DNA from: Methanobrevibacter sp.
Lineage (GTDB): Archaea > Methanobacteriota > Methanobacteria > Methanobacteriales > Methanobacteriaceae
Reading direction: 5' to 3'
NCBI RefSeq assembly: GCF_017409525.1
Contig: NZ_JAFQSO010000003.1
Location: 56,596-120,595 of the forward strand
Length of the DNA: 64,000 bases
The first letter of the stretch is position 1; each line of letters opens with the position of its first letter. Both the position numbers and the translations under genes were made by a program. The notes beneath the pieces were generated by a model that worked only from the letters and a program-made list of their open reading frames with translations, was not told the DNA's origin and did no database searches. Positions 42,642 through 51,254 of the stretch are shown piece after piece.

Positions 42642-44051
42642 ATGTCTTTTTCGGAAAAAATGTTAAGCAAAAGCGATACCTATAATTTTTACAAGAACGG
42701 TTATGAGGAGTACAAGAAGAAATACGAGGACTCCCATGAAAAGAACATGAACAAGATGGAGATAATCAAGTCCAAAAACCACATAATTGAAAGCAAGGAC
42801 GCATTCATCAAAAAAAAGCTCGAAGAGATGGAAGCAAAAGCCCAGCTTATCAGTGACTTGAAAAGGGAACTTATTGACCTTAAAAAGGTCAACTCCAAAA
42901 ATGAAAGGGAGCTTGAGGAGTACAGGGATATAACCGCCGCTTTTGAAAAGCAATATGCCAAATTAGAAAGGGATGAAAAGGACATCAAGGACCTTAATAT
43001 CGCTTACGTGTTGAGCGGATTTCCGGAGCATTCAGAAACATTCATCCTAAGCGAGCTCAGATGGCTTAAGGAAAACGGTTTCAACGTTTATGTATTCCAC
43101 AGAAGGGAGGCTTTCAATCCCATAGAGCCTGATTTTGACATCGAATATGTCCTATTTAAGAACGAACGCCAGCTTGAGGCGCTTCTGGTTGACTATGAAA
43201 TAGATTTCATGCACACACACTTCGCATTTCCAATCTCAACAAAATACACCTATCCCCTTTCCGAAAAGCTGAATATCCCATTCACGGTTTTTGCCCATGC
43301 ATTTGACATATTCAAAAAGGAAAGCATTGAAAACAACAACATTGCAGAGATAAGCAACTGCGAGCTGTGCCTTGCAATCTATACCTTGAGCGAGTTCCAC
43401 AAGAACTATCTCATCGAGCACGGTGTGAATGAGGACAAGATCGTCATAACAAAGCAGGCCGCAAGCTATGAGCTTTCCGAATTCAGCCAAAACGACGAAA
43501 AGATCAGCAATGTTGTAGCCATTTCAAGATTCGTCGAAAAGAAGGGCCTTGACGTTTTGATTGACGCAGCCAAGCTTCTCGAAGATGAGAATCTTGTCTT
43601 TGAAATCTATGGATTCGGGACTTTGCAGGATGATTTGGAAAGCCAAATTAGTGATTTGGATTGCAAAAACATTTCAATTAAAGGCGAGCTTACTCCCGAG
43701 GAAGTTGAAGATAAGCTCAAGGAATCAGAGTTATTGATAGCTCCTTGCAAGGTTGCCGAAAGCGGTGACATGGACGGCATTCCTACAGTGCTTTTTGAAT
43801 CAATGGCAGTAGGGCTTCCGGTAATCACAACATCAGTTTCAGCAATTCCTGAAATCATAACCGATGGCGTCAATGGATTTGTGGTCGAGCCTGAAAATCC
43901 CGAGGTGTTGGCTGATAAGATAAAAGAGGTTGTTGGCATGTCTCCAGAAGAGCTCTACAAGATAAGGTGCAATGCTCAAGAAGACGTGAAACAGCTTGCG
44001 AGCGTTGAAAAGACCATGAACGCATATATGGATGTCATCAAAACCATTTAA
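42642..44051 (+). CDS. GT4-type glycosyltransferase with N-terminal coiled coil
   Basis: The 469-residue protein starts with a coiled coil of about 110 residues (KNGYEEYKKKYEDSHEKNM, LKRELIDLKKVNSKNERELEEYR). A GT-B enzyme follows: IAYVLSGFPEHSETFILSELRWL, the FAHAFDIF motif, and the C-terminal half with ISRFVEKKGLDVLIDAAKLL, FEIYGFGTLQDDLE and the E-x7-E motif in PTVLFESMAVGLPVITT. This is the colanic acid-type GT4 family. The coiled coil may tie the enzyme to the pyruvyl transferase, which ends in a coiled coil. The next gene begins 9 bp after the stop. Donor sugar unknown. Confidence 0.85.
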   Translation: MSFSEKMLSKSDTYNFYKNGYEEYKKKYEDSHEKNMNKMEIIKSKNHIIESKDAFIKKKLEEMEAKAQLISDLKRELIDLKKVNSKNERELEEYRDITAAFEKQYAKLERDEKDIKDLNIAYVLSGFPEHSETFILSELRWLKENGFNVYVFHRREAFNPIEPDFDIEYVLFKNERQLEALLVDYEIDFMHTHFAFPISTKYTYPLSEKLNIPFTVFAHAFDIFKKESIENNNIAEISNCELCLAIYTLSEFHKNYLIEHGVNEDKIVITKQAASYELSEFSQNDEKISNVVAISRFVEKKGLDVLIDAAKLLEDENLVFEIYGFGTLQDDLESQISDLDCKNISIKGELTPEEVEDKLKESELLIAPCKVAESGDMDGIPTVLFESMAVGLPVITTSVSAIPEIITDGVNGFVVEPENPEVLADKIKEVVGMSPEELYKIRCNAQEDVKQLASVEKTMNAYMDVIKTI

Positions 44052-44060
44052 TCGGTTAAC

Positions 44061-45029
44061 ATGAAAGTGTCTGTTATTCTTCCAGTTTTCAATGGGGAGA
44101 AATTCATAGCGAAAGCCATTGAAAGCGTCCTGTCACAGTCGTTATCGGATTTTGAGCTGATTGTTGTAAATGACGGCTCAACTGACGCCACATCGGATAT
44201 CATAAACGGCTTTTCCGACTCAAGAATTAAAGTTATTAACCAATCCAATCAGGGTCCTGGAGCTTCCAGAAACAATGCCCTAAAGGTTGTTTCCGGTGAA
44301 TACGTGATGTTTTTGGACAGTGATGACTGGTATTGTCCTGATGCTTTAAGGATAGCTTACAATCAAGCAAATGAAAACGACACGGACATTTCCATTTTTC
44401 AAATAATTAAATATTATCAGGGCAAGTACAGCAAGAACGACTGGTTCAGCTTAAGCAATTTTCCCAAAGAATTTGAAAATCGCGTTTTCAACCCTCATGA
44501 GTGCAGAGATTTCCTTTTTGACATATCGGTAAGCGTTCCTCAAAAGATTTTCAAAAGGGAATTTTTAGCTGAAATCAATGCAGGATTTCCGGAAGGAATT
44601 TATTTTGAAGATATGCCTTTTTTCTTTTACACATTTCTTAATGCCAAAAGGGTTTCAATTATAAAAGAGTATCTCTATGTTAGGCGCAAGCACCATGGGT
44701 CCATCACGGAGTCTGTCGACAGCAAGTTCCTAGACACTGTCAGGGCAGGCCAGATTCTGATGGACATTTTCATTGAAAATGAATGGTATGATATGTATCT
44801 TTTTGATTTGATTGCCTTTAAAATCAATGGACCTCGATATGCTTTAATGGGCATTGAAGAAAAATGCAAAGAGAAGTTATTCATATTAATTAAAAAGGAC
44901 TATGAATCAATTAAATCGAGTGAATATTATCATGATTATATGGATAATATGGGTCCTAAAAAGAAAAAATTTTTTAGTGATGTCCTTAAGGCAAGCGATT
45001 TTCAGGAATACAAAAAGTTATTAAATTAA
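44061..45029 (+). CDS. Glycosyltransferase family 2, fourth member
   Basis: The 322-residue GT2 enzyme has VSVILPVFNGEKFIAKAI, LIVVNDGSTDATSDII, QSNQGPGASRNNAL, YVMFLDSDDWY and EGIYFEDMPFFFYTF. It lies 9 bp after the GT4 gene. It is more distant from the three tandem paralogues (33547-36735) than they are from each other. The C-terminal half is more AT-rich than the N-terminal half. The enzyme probably adds another residue to the same surface polymer. Confidence 0.87.
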   Translation: MKVSVILPVFNGEKFIAKAIESVLSQSLSDFELIVVNDGSTDATSDIINGFSDSRIKVINQSNQGPGASRNNALKVVSGEYVMFLDSDDWYCPDALRIAYNQANENDTDISIFQIIKYYQGKYSKNDWFSLSNFPKEFENRVFNPHECRDFLFDISVSVPQKIFKREFLAEINAGFPEGIYFEDMPFFFYTFLNAKRVSIIKEYLYVRRKHHGSITESVDSKFLDTVRAGQILMDIFIENEWYDMYLFDLIAFKINGPRYALMGIEEKCKEKLFILIKKDYESIKSSEYYHDYMDNMGPKKKKFFSDVLKASDFQEYKKLLN

Positions 45030-45049
45030 TTAAGAATATATAAATAATT

Positions 45050-46306
45050 ATGTTTAAAAAGTTCAAATTAATATCAAAATATTTTTCTAAGGATTCTTTC
45101 ATTGAAATCACTGACATCATCAAAACGGAAAATATTCTAGACGTTAAATTTAAAACTTCAGAGGATATTAATCGATTTTTAAAAGAAAAGTATCATTTCA
45201 TTGAGTATCTGAAATTTGATTTTGATTTGAGAAATTGTCCTGATGGCGTTTGTGTCATCCCCGCAGTTTCAAATCTTCTTCCTATTGTGTGGTTTTTTGA
45301 CTTAAAGTTGATTGTTGACGAATTGGATAAAAATTTTTATGAAAGCATTGATGAGATAAAAAAAGGATATCAGCAAATGTATCCGTTCGTTGATTTTAAT
45401 GGAAAAATTGTTGTAAAAAACATTATTGATTATTCATATGATTCTCAAGATAATTCCATATTATTGTTTTCGCAAGGTCTAGATTCTTTAAATTCCTTTG
45501 TAAATCACATTGATGAAAACTTGCATTTAACAACAATACATGGATCGGACATTCCGTTGGATAAAACAGAAGGGTTTGATTATCTTTCAAGACAAATTGA
45601 TGAGTTTGCATTAAAGTATAATTGTGAAAACTCCTTCATCAGGTCTAATTTTAGAAGATGCATGAATTATCAGGTGTTAGATAAATCATTGCCTGAACCA
45701 ATGATAGATAGCTGGTGGCATCAACTGCAACATGGAATAGGCATTTTGAGCCATGCTGTTGTAATGGCATATCTGAAAAAATCAAAATGCATTTACATTG
45801 CAAGTTCTCATTCTGAATCTTATGCAAATTCATTAGGCCTTGATTATGTTCGATGCGCTTCATCACCAATAATAGATAACCAATTTAAATTTGCAAGTTG
45901 TAAAATTGTCCATGACGGTTATGAATATCGAAGAATAGATAAATTGGAGAATATTGTTGATTTTTCAAGATCTCATGAAACTTTGAAATTAAGGGTTTGC
46001 TTCACATCTAGGGATGGGTCTAACTGCAGTATCTGTGAAAAATGCGCCAGATCAATATTTGGATTGATAAGCATGGGTGAAGATCCAAATGAATATGGTT
46101 TTAATGTAGATGAGGACAGACTAAAATTAATAAAACATAATCTGGATTACTTAAAAACCGGCAAAGAGAAGAAAGGTTGGCGTCAAAATAATTATAGGCC
46201 ATACCATTGGATAAATATTCAAAAAAATTTCCAGGATAATCGCGATGAATTTGAGGACAACGAAACAGTCAACTGGATTTTCGATTATGATTTCTTGGGG
46301 TCCTGA
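45050..46306 (+). CDS. QueC-like PP-loop (adenine nucleotide alpha hydrolase) protein
   Basis: The 418-residue protein has a PP-loop-like motif, LLFSQGLDSLNSF (about 139-151), where SxGxDS binds ATP. A zinc-type Cys cluster (SNCSICEKCARSIFG, about 324-338) lies near the C-terminus, as in QueC. The middle has HGIGILSHAVVMAYL and ASSHSESYANSLG. No family name is firm. PP-loop enzymes activate carboxyl, amide or uracil groups with ATP, so the protein may modify a surface sugar or a small molecule. It is AT-rich, starts 20 bp after the GT2 gene without a good binding site, and overlaps the convergent PAP2-like gene by 22 bp. Confidence 0.65.
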   Translation: MFKKFKLISKYFSKDSFIEITDIIKTENILDVKFKTSEDINRFLKEKYHFIEYLKFDFDLRNCPDGVCVIPAVSNLLPIVWFFDLKLIVDELDKNFYESIDEIKKGYQQMYPFVDFNGKIVVKNIIDYSYDSQDNSILLFSQGLDSLNSFVNHIDENLHLTTIHGSDIPLDKTEGFDYLSRQIDEFALKYNCENSFIRSNFRRCMNYQVLDKSLPEPMIDSWWHQLQHGIGILSHAVVMAYLKKSKCIYIASSHSESYANSLGLDYVRCASSPIIDNQFKFASCKIVHDGYEYRRIDKLENIVDFSRSHETLKLRVCFTSRDGSNCSICEKCARSIFGLISMGEDPNEYGFNVDEDRLKLIKHNLDYLKTGKEKKGWRQNNYRPYHWINIQKNFQDNRDEFEDNETVNWIFDYDFLGS

Positions 46307-47178
46307 TTTTTAAATATTTTATTCCAGATGAAATCTTCACCGGCAAGATATGCGATTAAAACGCAAACAATTGTGATGAAGAGAAATATTTTTAATATGT
46401 TTTCATAGCCGAAAACCAAAAGCATTGAAAAAGCCACTATTTCCAGGGCAAAAAATGCCAGTATCTGATTTTCAAATTCGTAATAGCTCAATATGCCCAG
46501 TATTACCGGGGTGGCTATGATGGCCAGGATATAGAGTATGGAAGCTCTAAGGGAAATTATTCCCATAACCGGCATGTTCAAGAGGAACATGAACAGGTAT
46601 ATCTCAATAACTGTCAGGAAGAATCCCTGAACGCCTCCGCAGATTGCCTGGGAGAGAGTATGCTTTTCCAAAAGCACCCTTGACCAGATTATCAGAGGAT
46701 ACAGGACTCCGAAAGACGCTCCCCAAGGGCCTAAAAGTAAGATGAGGGCTCCGACAGGTCCGCTCAATCCGGTTGTGTGAACGCTTATTTTCCATCTTGT
46801 AGTGATCAGCAGGACAACGCCGGTGTTCACGCTGTAGCATAAAAGAAGCAGTGTCAGGAAGTTGTCGATGTTGAGCGCAAGTGATATGAAAAATCCTATG
46901 AGGTAGGAGATGATTCCGACAATCAGCGGCATGTAACGGTCCTCCCGATTGGATATGTCCTTGTCGGTATTCAGCTTCTTGGCCCAGAACAGTATGATCA
47001 CCAACGGCAGGATTGAAGCGAATATAAGTGAAATCAGCTCCAAGACAATGAACTTGTTTAAGTCAAACGCTCCGTTTTCAAAGGAAAGCGCTAAGCATAT
47101 TATCAGAAATAGTGGGATTGTAATTATCGGAGGGTTTGTTATTGTGGATATTGCCTTGGCTATTTTTACTTTGTCCAT
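46285..47178 (-). CDS. PAP2-like membrane phosphatase-type protein
   Basis: The 297-residue protein has about eight membrane helices. Degenerate PAP2 motifs are seen: a Lys...Arg-Pro-type loop (KKLNTDKDISNREDRYMP), a PSGH-like KISVHTTGLSGPVGAL, and SRVLLEKHTLSQAICGG like SRx5HxxxD but with Gln for the last Asp. The family removes phosphate from polyprenyl or lipid phosphates. The overlap of its 3' end with the PP-loop gene and its location beside the polysaccharide locus suggest recycling of a polyprenyl carrier. The degenerate third motif leaves activity uncertain. Confidence 0.65.
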   Translation of the reverse strand: MDKVKIAKAISTITNPPIITIPLFLIICLALSFENGAFDLNKFIVLELISLIFASILPLVIILFWAKKLNTDKDISNREDRYMPLIVGIISYLIGFFISLALNIDNFLTLLLLCYSVNTGVVLLITTRWKISVHTTGLSGPVGALILLLGPWGASFGVLYPLIIWSRVLLEKHTLSQAICGGVQGFFLTVIEIYLFMFLLNMPVMGIISLRASILYILAIIATPVILGILSYYEFENQILAFFALEIVAFSMLLVFGYENILKIFLFITIVCVLIAYLAGEDFIWNKIFKNQDPKKS

Positions 47179-47265
47179 GTTGTTATGTATGGTTCATTTG
47201 AATTAATAAGTATTTTGAAATGGATGGCGGATTTAAAATTAGAAAAAAAATAAGGTGAGGGATAG

Positions 47266-48267
47266 TCAGGTCTCGCTCCTCCTGACAAGGAGATAATAAA
47301 AACTATCCGTAAACTTATTGAAGTATTTGGTTACTATGTCTCTTGAAAGCACAAATGTCACGATGAAAGCCAATACCAGCACGATCGGGAAGTAAACCCA
47401 TGAGCTGTGGCCGAATACTTTCATGACTGTTGGCTTGATTATCAGCCTTACGTAATAGTGCAGTACATACACTGCCATTGAGTTTATACCGAAGGTGGTG
47501 AGCAGGTTCTTTGAGTTTGTCATGTACCTGTTCAAGAGAAGGACAGCCAAAAATTCGCATATCAGTATCAGCACCCTTTTGATCATCTCATAAAGCAGGT
47601 TGCCCTTGTATCCCACCCTGAAGAGATAGAACCTTGCATCGGTTATGGTGAATGCAATGACCAACATGAATAGGATGGCAAGTATTGAAATCAATTTTGA
47701 GTGTTTCTTGAACAGTTCGACATATCTTCCGTATTCTGTTTCCAGCTTGTGCTTGTAGTCGTTGTAGTAGAAACCGAGCAAGAACAATGGGAAGCATCCA
47801 ACACCGCGAACGATTCCTAGGATGTTGTTTTCCATATTGATGAATCCGATAAGCAATGCGGCTATTATGGAGATTATTAGCGGGTATCTGAACTTGTCGA
47901 CGATAGGAAGCATCATCTTCATGAAGAACAGCGCTACCAGAAACCACAGTATGGAGGTTCCGGTCAGGAACATGTTTTTGGGAATGAGCGGGTCTCCCAT
48001 AAAGAAATGACAATATAGTGTTGTGATTATTGTAAATATTATGTAGGGAATAATCAGTCTTCTAAAGCTTTTCAACGGCTGGTCAGGTCCTATTTTTGAG
48101 AAGTATCCGGAAACGAAGAAAAACACTGGCAGGGATGCGAAGTAAATGAATTTGTACATGACAGGATTCACGCTTCTTACAACATCCAAATGCCATAATA
48201 CTATGAAGAAAATAGCCAGACCTTTTAGATTATCATATTTGTTTATTCTTGCTTTCACATTTGACAT
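47266..48267 (-). CDS. Acyltransferase family 3 membrane protein
   Basis: The 333-residue protein has about ten membrane helices and the AT3 N-terminus NKYDNLKGLAIFFIVLWHLD, where the conserved Arg/Lys and His take part in acyl transfer. FVSGYFSK follows in helix 2. AT3 proteins O-acetylate or O-acylate surface polysaccharides. A modification of the polymer made by the upstream locus is likely. The start ATG 48267 has no strong binding site. The gene runs divergently from the flavodoxin operon, separated by about 130 bp that hold operator-like repeats. Confidence 0.82.
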   Translation of the reverse strand: MSNVKARINKYDNLKGLAIFFIVLWHLDVVRSVNPVMYKFIYFASLPVFFFVSGYFSKIGPDQPLKSFRRLIIPYIIFTIITTLYCHFFMGDPLIPKNMFLTGTSILWFLVALFFMKMMLPIVDKFRYPLIISIIAALLIGFINMENNILGIVRGVGCFPLFLLGFYYNDYKHKLETEYGRYVELFKKHSKLISILAILFMLVIAFTITDARFYLFRVGYKGNLLYEMIKRVLILICEFLAVLLLNRYMTNSKNLLTTFGINSMAVYVLHYYVRLIIKPTVMKVFGHSSWVYFPIVLVLAFIVTFVLSRDIVTKYFNKFTDSFYYLLVRRSET

Positions 48268-48336
48268 AAAGTTAATTATTTATCTTATTGTTAATAATTC
48301 TTTTTGGTTATCGTATTATTTTCAGGAAACGTAATT

Positions 48337-48375
48337 GTTGTCTTTGCAATAGTTGTCATGGCAACATTTATATAC
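48337..48375 (+). promoter_or_regulatory. Twin operator and TATA box of the flavodoxin-MarR-MATE operon
   Basis: GTTGTCTTTGCAA (48337-48349) is followed by GTTGTCATGGCAA (48352-48364), two 13-bp units with a 15-bp period, each an imperfect palindrome. ATTTATATAC (48366-48375) follows at once and lies 25 bp before ATG 48397, so the transcript is probably leaderless. Autoregulation by the MarR protein encoded in the operon is likely. Confidence 0.5.
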
Positions 48376-48396
48376 TATCAGATATTAAGTATAATA

Positions 48397-48846
48397 ATGA
48401 AATCATTAGTAGCTTATTATTCAAGAACAAACATTACAAAAAAGCTTGCGGATGAAATCGCAGGCAAGGTCAATGCGGATGTTGAGGAAATCGTGCCTAA
48501 GGTAAACTATCAGGGAAAGCTAGGCTATGCCAGAGGTGGTAAGCACGCTTTTCAGGAAAAGGTGATAGACCTGGAAGAGCTGAAATTCAACCCTCAGGAT
48601 TATGAGGTGGTCTATCTTGGATGTCCGGTATGGGCAGGAAAGGTAGCGACCCCATTGCTTTCCTATGTCAAGCAAAACGAAGGCAATTTCAATGAGGTCA
48701 AGTTCTTCATAACCGCCGGAGGCACAGGATTCGATTCCACCTTAAAGCAGCTTGAAAAGAACACCAAAAAGCCCCTTGCGACTTTGGCCTTGACAACCAA
48801 GCAAGTCAAAAAGGACGATTTTGAATTGGACTCATTTATTGATTAA
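48397..48846 (+). CDS. Flavodoxin family protein
   Basis: The 149-residue protein starts at ATG 48397 (MKSLVAYYSRTNITKKLADEI); a frame extension upstream covers the promoter. The FMN phosphate loop is YYSRTNITK. The Tyr/Trp region YLGCPVWAGKVATPLL and ITAGGTGFDSTLKQLEK complete the fold. It binds FMN and could carry electrons or act as a quinone/nitro reductase. Operon with MarR and MATE genes suggests a role in response to redox-active compounds. It overlaps nothing downstream; the MarR start lies 1 bp after the stop. Confidence 0.88.
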   Translation: MKSLVAYYSRTNITKKLADEIAGKVNADVEEIVPKVNYQGKLGYARGGKHAFQEKVIDLEELKFNPQDYEVVYLGCPVWAGKVATPLLSYVKQNEGNFNEVKFFITAGGTGFDSTLKQLEKNTKKPLATLALTTKQVKKDDFELDSFID

Positions 48847-48847
48847 G

Positions 48848-49315
48848 ATGTCCCTGGAAGATTTCAAAAACGTTGATGCATCTTCCCTTCCGGTTGGAGG
48901 GCTAATATCTATGATATCGAGGGGGCATACGGTTTATGTCAACCACCACCTTGAGGGATATGACATAAATGCGACACAGCTTCACCTGCTTTTTGAGATA
49001 TCAAATCAAAGCTGTATTAATCAGGAGAAGATAGCTTCCAGATGCAATATCAACAAGGGAGCTGTCGCACGTTCGATAAAGAAATTGGAAGATAAGGGAT
49101 TGGTCGTAAGGCAAATCGACCAGAACAACCGCCGCCAGAACAAGGTTTCACTTACAAAAAAGGGTGATGAGACATTAAAGGAGGCAAGCAAAATACTGAA
49201 CAGATGGGAAGATGAGGTAATCCTTGATAAGGGTTACATCGAAAGGGATTTGCTCAAGAAAATCCTAAAGGAAATAGCCGTAAAGACAATGGAAATGAAT
49301 CAGGAGGAGTACTAA
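48848..49315 (+). CDS. MarR family transcriptional regulator
   Basis: The 155-residue protein starts at ATG 48848, 1 bp after the flavodoxin stop. It has a MarR winged helix: INATQLHLLFEI, NQEKIASRCNINKGAVARSIKKLEDKGLV and the wing DQNNRRQNKVSLTKKGDE. Dimer helices lie at both ends. MarR proteins repress drug efflux operons and are released by phenolic or oxidised ligands. The next gene is a MATE exporter 1 bp downstream, so this protein probably controls the whole operon from the twin repeat at 48337-48364. Confidence 0.9.
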   Translation: MSLEDFKNVDASSLPVGGLISMISRGHTVYVNHHLEGYDINATQLHLLFEISNQSCINQEKIASRCNINKGAVARSIKKLEDKGLVVRQIDQNNRRQNKVSLTKKGDETLKEASKILNRWEDEVILDKGYIERDLLKKILKEIAVKTMEMNQEEY

Positions 49316-49316
49316 A

Positions 49317-50702
49317 ATGGCAAAAAGCAAAAACATAGAAATGATTACAGGAGATCCTAAAAAGGCCATAATCAAATTGGCCCTTCCAATGATGCTTTCA
49401 ATGCTTTTAATCATGCTATATAATCTTGCAGACAGTATATGGGTAGCGGGACTAGGCTCAGATGCTTTAGCGGCAATAGGATTCATCACTCCATTGTTCA
49501 TGGTGCTGATAGGGCTTGGAAACGGTATAGGCGCTGGCGCAAACTCACTTATTGCAAGAAACATCGGCGCAAAAAATCATGCTGGTGCAAACAATGCCGC
49601 ATTGCACGGTATCGTATTGTCAGTTATCGTGTCAGTGGTATTCACAGTGTTGATTGAGGCGTTCATGGTTCCTATCCTTCAGTTCATGGGTGCAAGCGAA
49701 ACAATAGGATATGCGATGGACTACAGCTACATCATATTCGGATTCCTGTTGGTCTTCGTATACTCCGGTGTCGCTTCAGCTATATTCAGGTCTGAAGGAG
49801 ACATGAGGCGTGCAACAATTGCAATTGCGGTAACTGCAATCATGAACATTGTCCTGGATCCGATATTCATTTACATTTTGAATTTTGGAATTGCAGGGGC
49901 AGCTTGGGCGACAGTGCTTTCGGCAACACTCTCATGTGCGGTAATGAGCTACTGGATGTGGGGCAAAAAGGACCTCTACCTTGACCTGTCATTTAAAAAC
50001 TTCAGCTATTCGTCAAGAATGATGATTGACACACTGCAGGTTGCAATACCTTCAACACTGGAAAACATAGTGTTTTCAGCCCTGGCAATAATCATCAACG
50101 GCATGCTGGTGCTTGCCTCAGGGACCATGGCAGTGGCAGTCTACACTGCATCAATGAGGATTGTGCAGATGTGCATGATACCGTTGATAGGTCTTGGAAC
50201 AGCAGTCCTTACTGTGGCAGGCGTTGCATACGGCGCACACAACTATAATAACTTGAAGACTGCACATTCCTATTCAATCAAAGTAGGATTTGCAATATCA
50301 ATCGCTCTTGGAGCGGTGATGTATATATTCGCACCGCAGATTGCATCAGTGTTTGCATACACCTCAGCCAGTGCATCCCTTGCGCCTGAAATCGCAACAG
50401 CGCTGTCAGTCCTGACACTCTTTGTGCTTGCAGTCCCTCACGGTATGATGTCATCAATGATGTTTCAGGGAGTGGGTAAAGGAACATACTCACTTATAAT
50501 TACATTGGCAAGGTCACTCATCCTTGAAAGCGTATTTGCATACATATTCTGCTTCATGTTCGGATGGGGAGTTACAGGAATCTATGTAGGAATTTTAGTC
50601 GGATGTTTCGTTGGAGGAACACTGGGATACCTTTGGGCAAAATTCTTCATAAGGAAATTCAAGCAGATTTCAATTAAAAAATATGAGCCACAAAAAGAAT
50701 AA
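49317..50702 (+). CDS. MATE family efflux transporter
   Basis: The 461-residue protein has twelve membrane helices in two MatE halves: PKKAIIKLALPMMLSMLLIMLYNLADSIWVAGLG at the N-terminus and IDTLQVAIPSTLENIVFSALAIIINGML after residue 235. Asp in NLADSIWV of helix 1 is the usual cation/proton site. The exporter uses Na+ or H+ to remove drugs or metabolites. Cotranscription with MarR (1-bp gap) and flavodoxin points to an inducible detoxification operon. A terminator hairpin overlaps the stop codon. Confidence 0.9.
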   Translation: MAKSKNIEMITGDPKKAIIKLALPMMLSMLLIMLYNLADSIWVAGLGSDALAAIGFITPLFMVLIGLGNGIGAGANSLIARNIGAKNHAGANNAALHGIVLSVIVSVVFTVLIEAFMVPILQFMGASETIGYAMDYSYIIFGFLLVFVYSGVASAIFRSEGDMRRATIAIAVTAIMNIVLDPIFIYILNFGIAGAAWATVLSATLSCAVMSYWMWGKKDLYLDLSFKNFSYSSRMMIDTLQVAIPSTLENIVFSALAIIINGMLVLASGTMAVAVYTASMRIVQMCMIPLIGLGTAVLTVAGVAYGAHNYNNLKTAHSYSIKVGFAISIALGAVMYIFAPQIASVFAYTSASASLAPEIATALSVLTLFVLAVPHGMMSSMMFQGVGKGTYSLIITLARSLILESVFAYIFCFMFGWGVTGIYVGILVGCFVGGTLGYLWAKFFIRKFKQISIKKYEPQKE

Positions 50703-50723
50703 TCCCTAGGGGATTATTTTTTT
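50698..50723 (+). terminator. Intrinsic-type terminator overlapping the MATE stop
   Basis: AATAATCCC (50698-50706) and GGGATTATT (50710-50718) form a perfect 9-bp stem with a TAG loop, followed by T7. The TAA stop of the MATE gene is inside the left arm. Confidence 0.85.
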
Positions 50724-50748
50724 ATACTTTTTTTTACAACTATTAATT

Positions 50749-51189
50749 ATGGAGTTCGTCCTCAACAACAAGAGATATTCGATTGTAGACCATGAGCTGT
50801 TCATCAACTACCTGATTGTAGACAGCTATTTTCGCTCTAACAGGTCAAAGTATGACTATGACATCAGCTTTGAGTTCATAAATCCCCTTCTGGATAAGGA
50901 AAATGTCGAATTCAAGGACATTCTGGAAGGCACAAAGGTTTTGGAGGAGCTTATTGAAAAAGAGCAGATTGGTTTCATACCGGCAGGTCTTAAGATAGAA
51001 GAGATTGATGAAAATCACTTTAGGATCATCTATCAGGACATCGCATTTGACGGCGTCAATGTGGGTGAGGCAATTCCGCTTTTGATAGCTTTAAATTCCC
51101 TTGTGACCTACAGGCCAATTGTCACATTGGTTCAAATTGAAGAGGAGCTGAATTATTTTCTGGAGAAATTCAGAAGCTATTCCCGATGA
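50749..51189 (+). CDS. Hypothetical cytosolic protein
   Basis: The 146-residue protein starts at ATG 50749 (MEFVLNNKRYSIVDHELFINYL). It is acidic, with helices in the first half and a beta hairpin in the middle (QIGFIPAGLKIEEIDENHFRIIYQDIAFDG), and ends FLEKFRSYSR. There is no signal, membrane or metal motif. No family is recognised. It stands alone between the MATE terminator and the convergent ATP-grasp/MATE operon. No binding site is obvious, so the transcript may be leaderless. Confidence 0.6.
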   Translation: MEFVLNNKRYSIVDHELFINYLIVDSYFRSNRSKYDYDISFEFINPLLDKENVEFKDILEGTKVLEELIEKEQIGFIPAGLKIEEIDENHFRIIYQDIAFDGVNVGEAIPLLIALNSLVTYRPIVTLVQIEEELNYFLEKFRSYSR

Positions 51190-51254
51190 TCTTTTTTTTA
51201 GAAATTAGTGAATTCAATTAGATGTTTTTAGAAACCTGGACTGTTAAAAAAACA

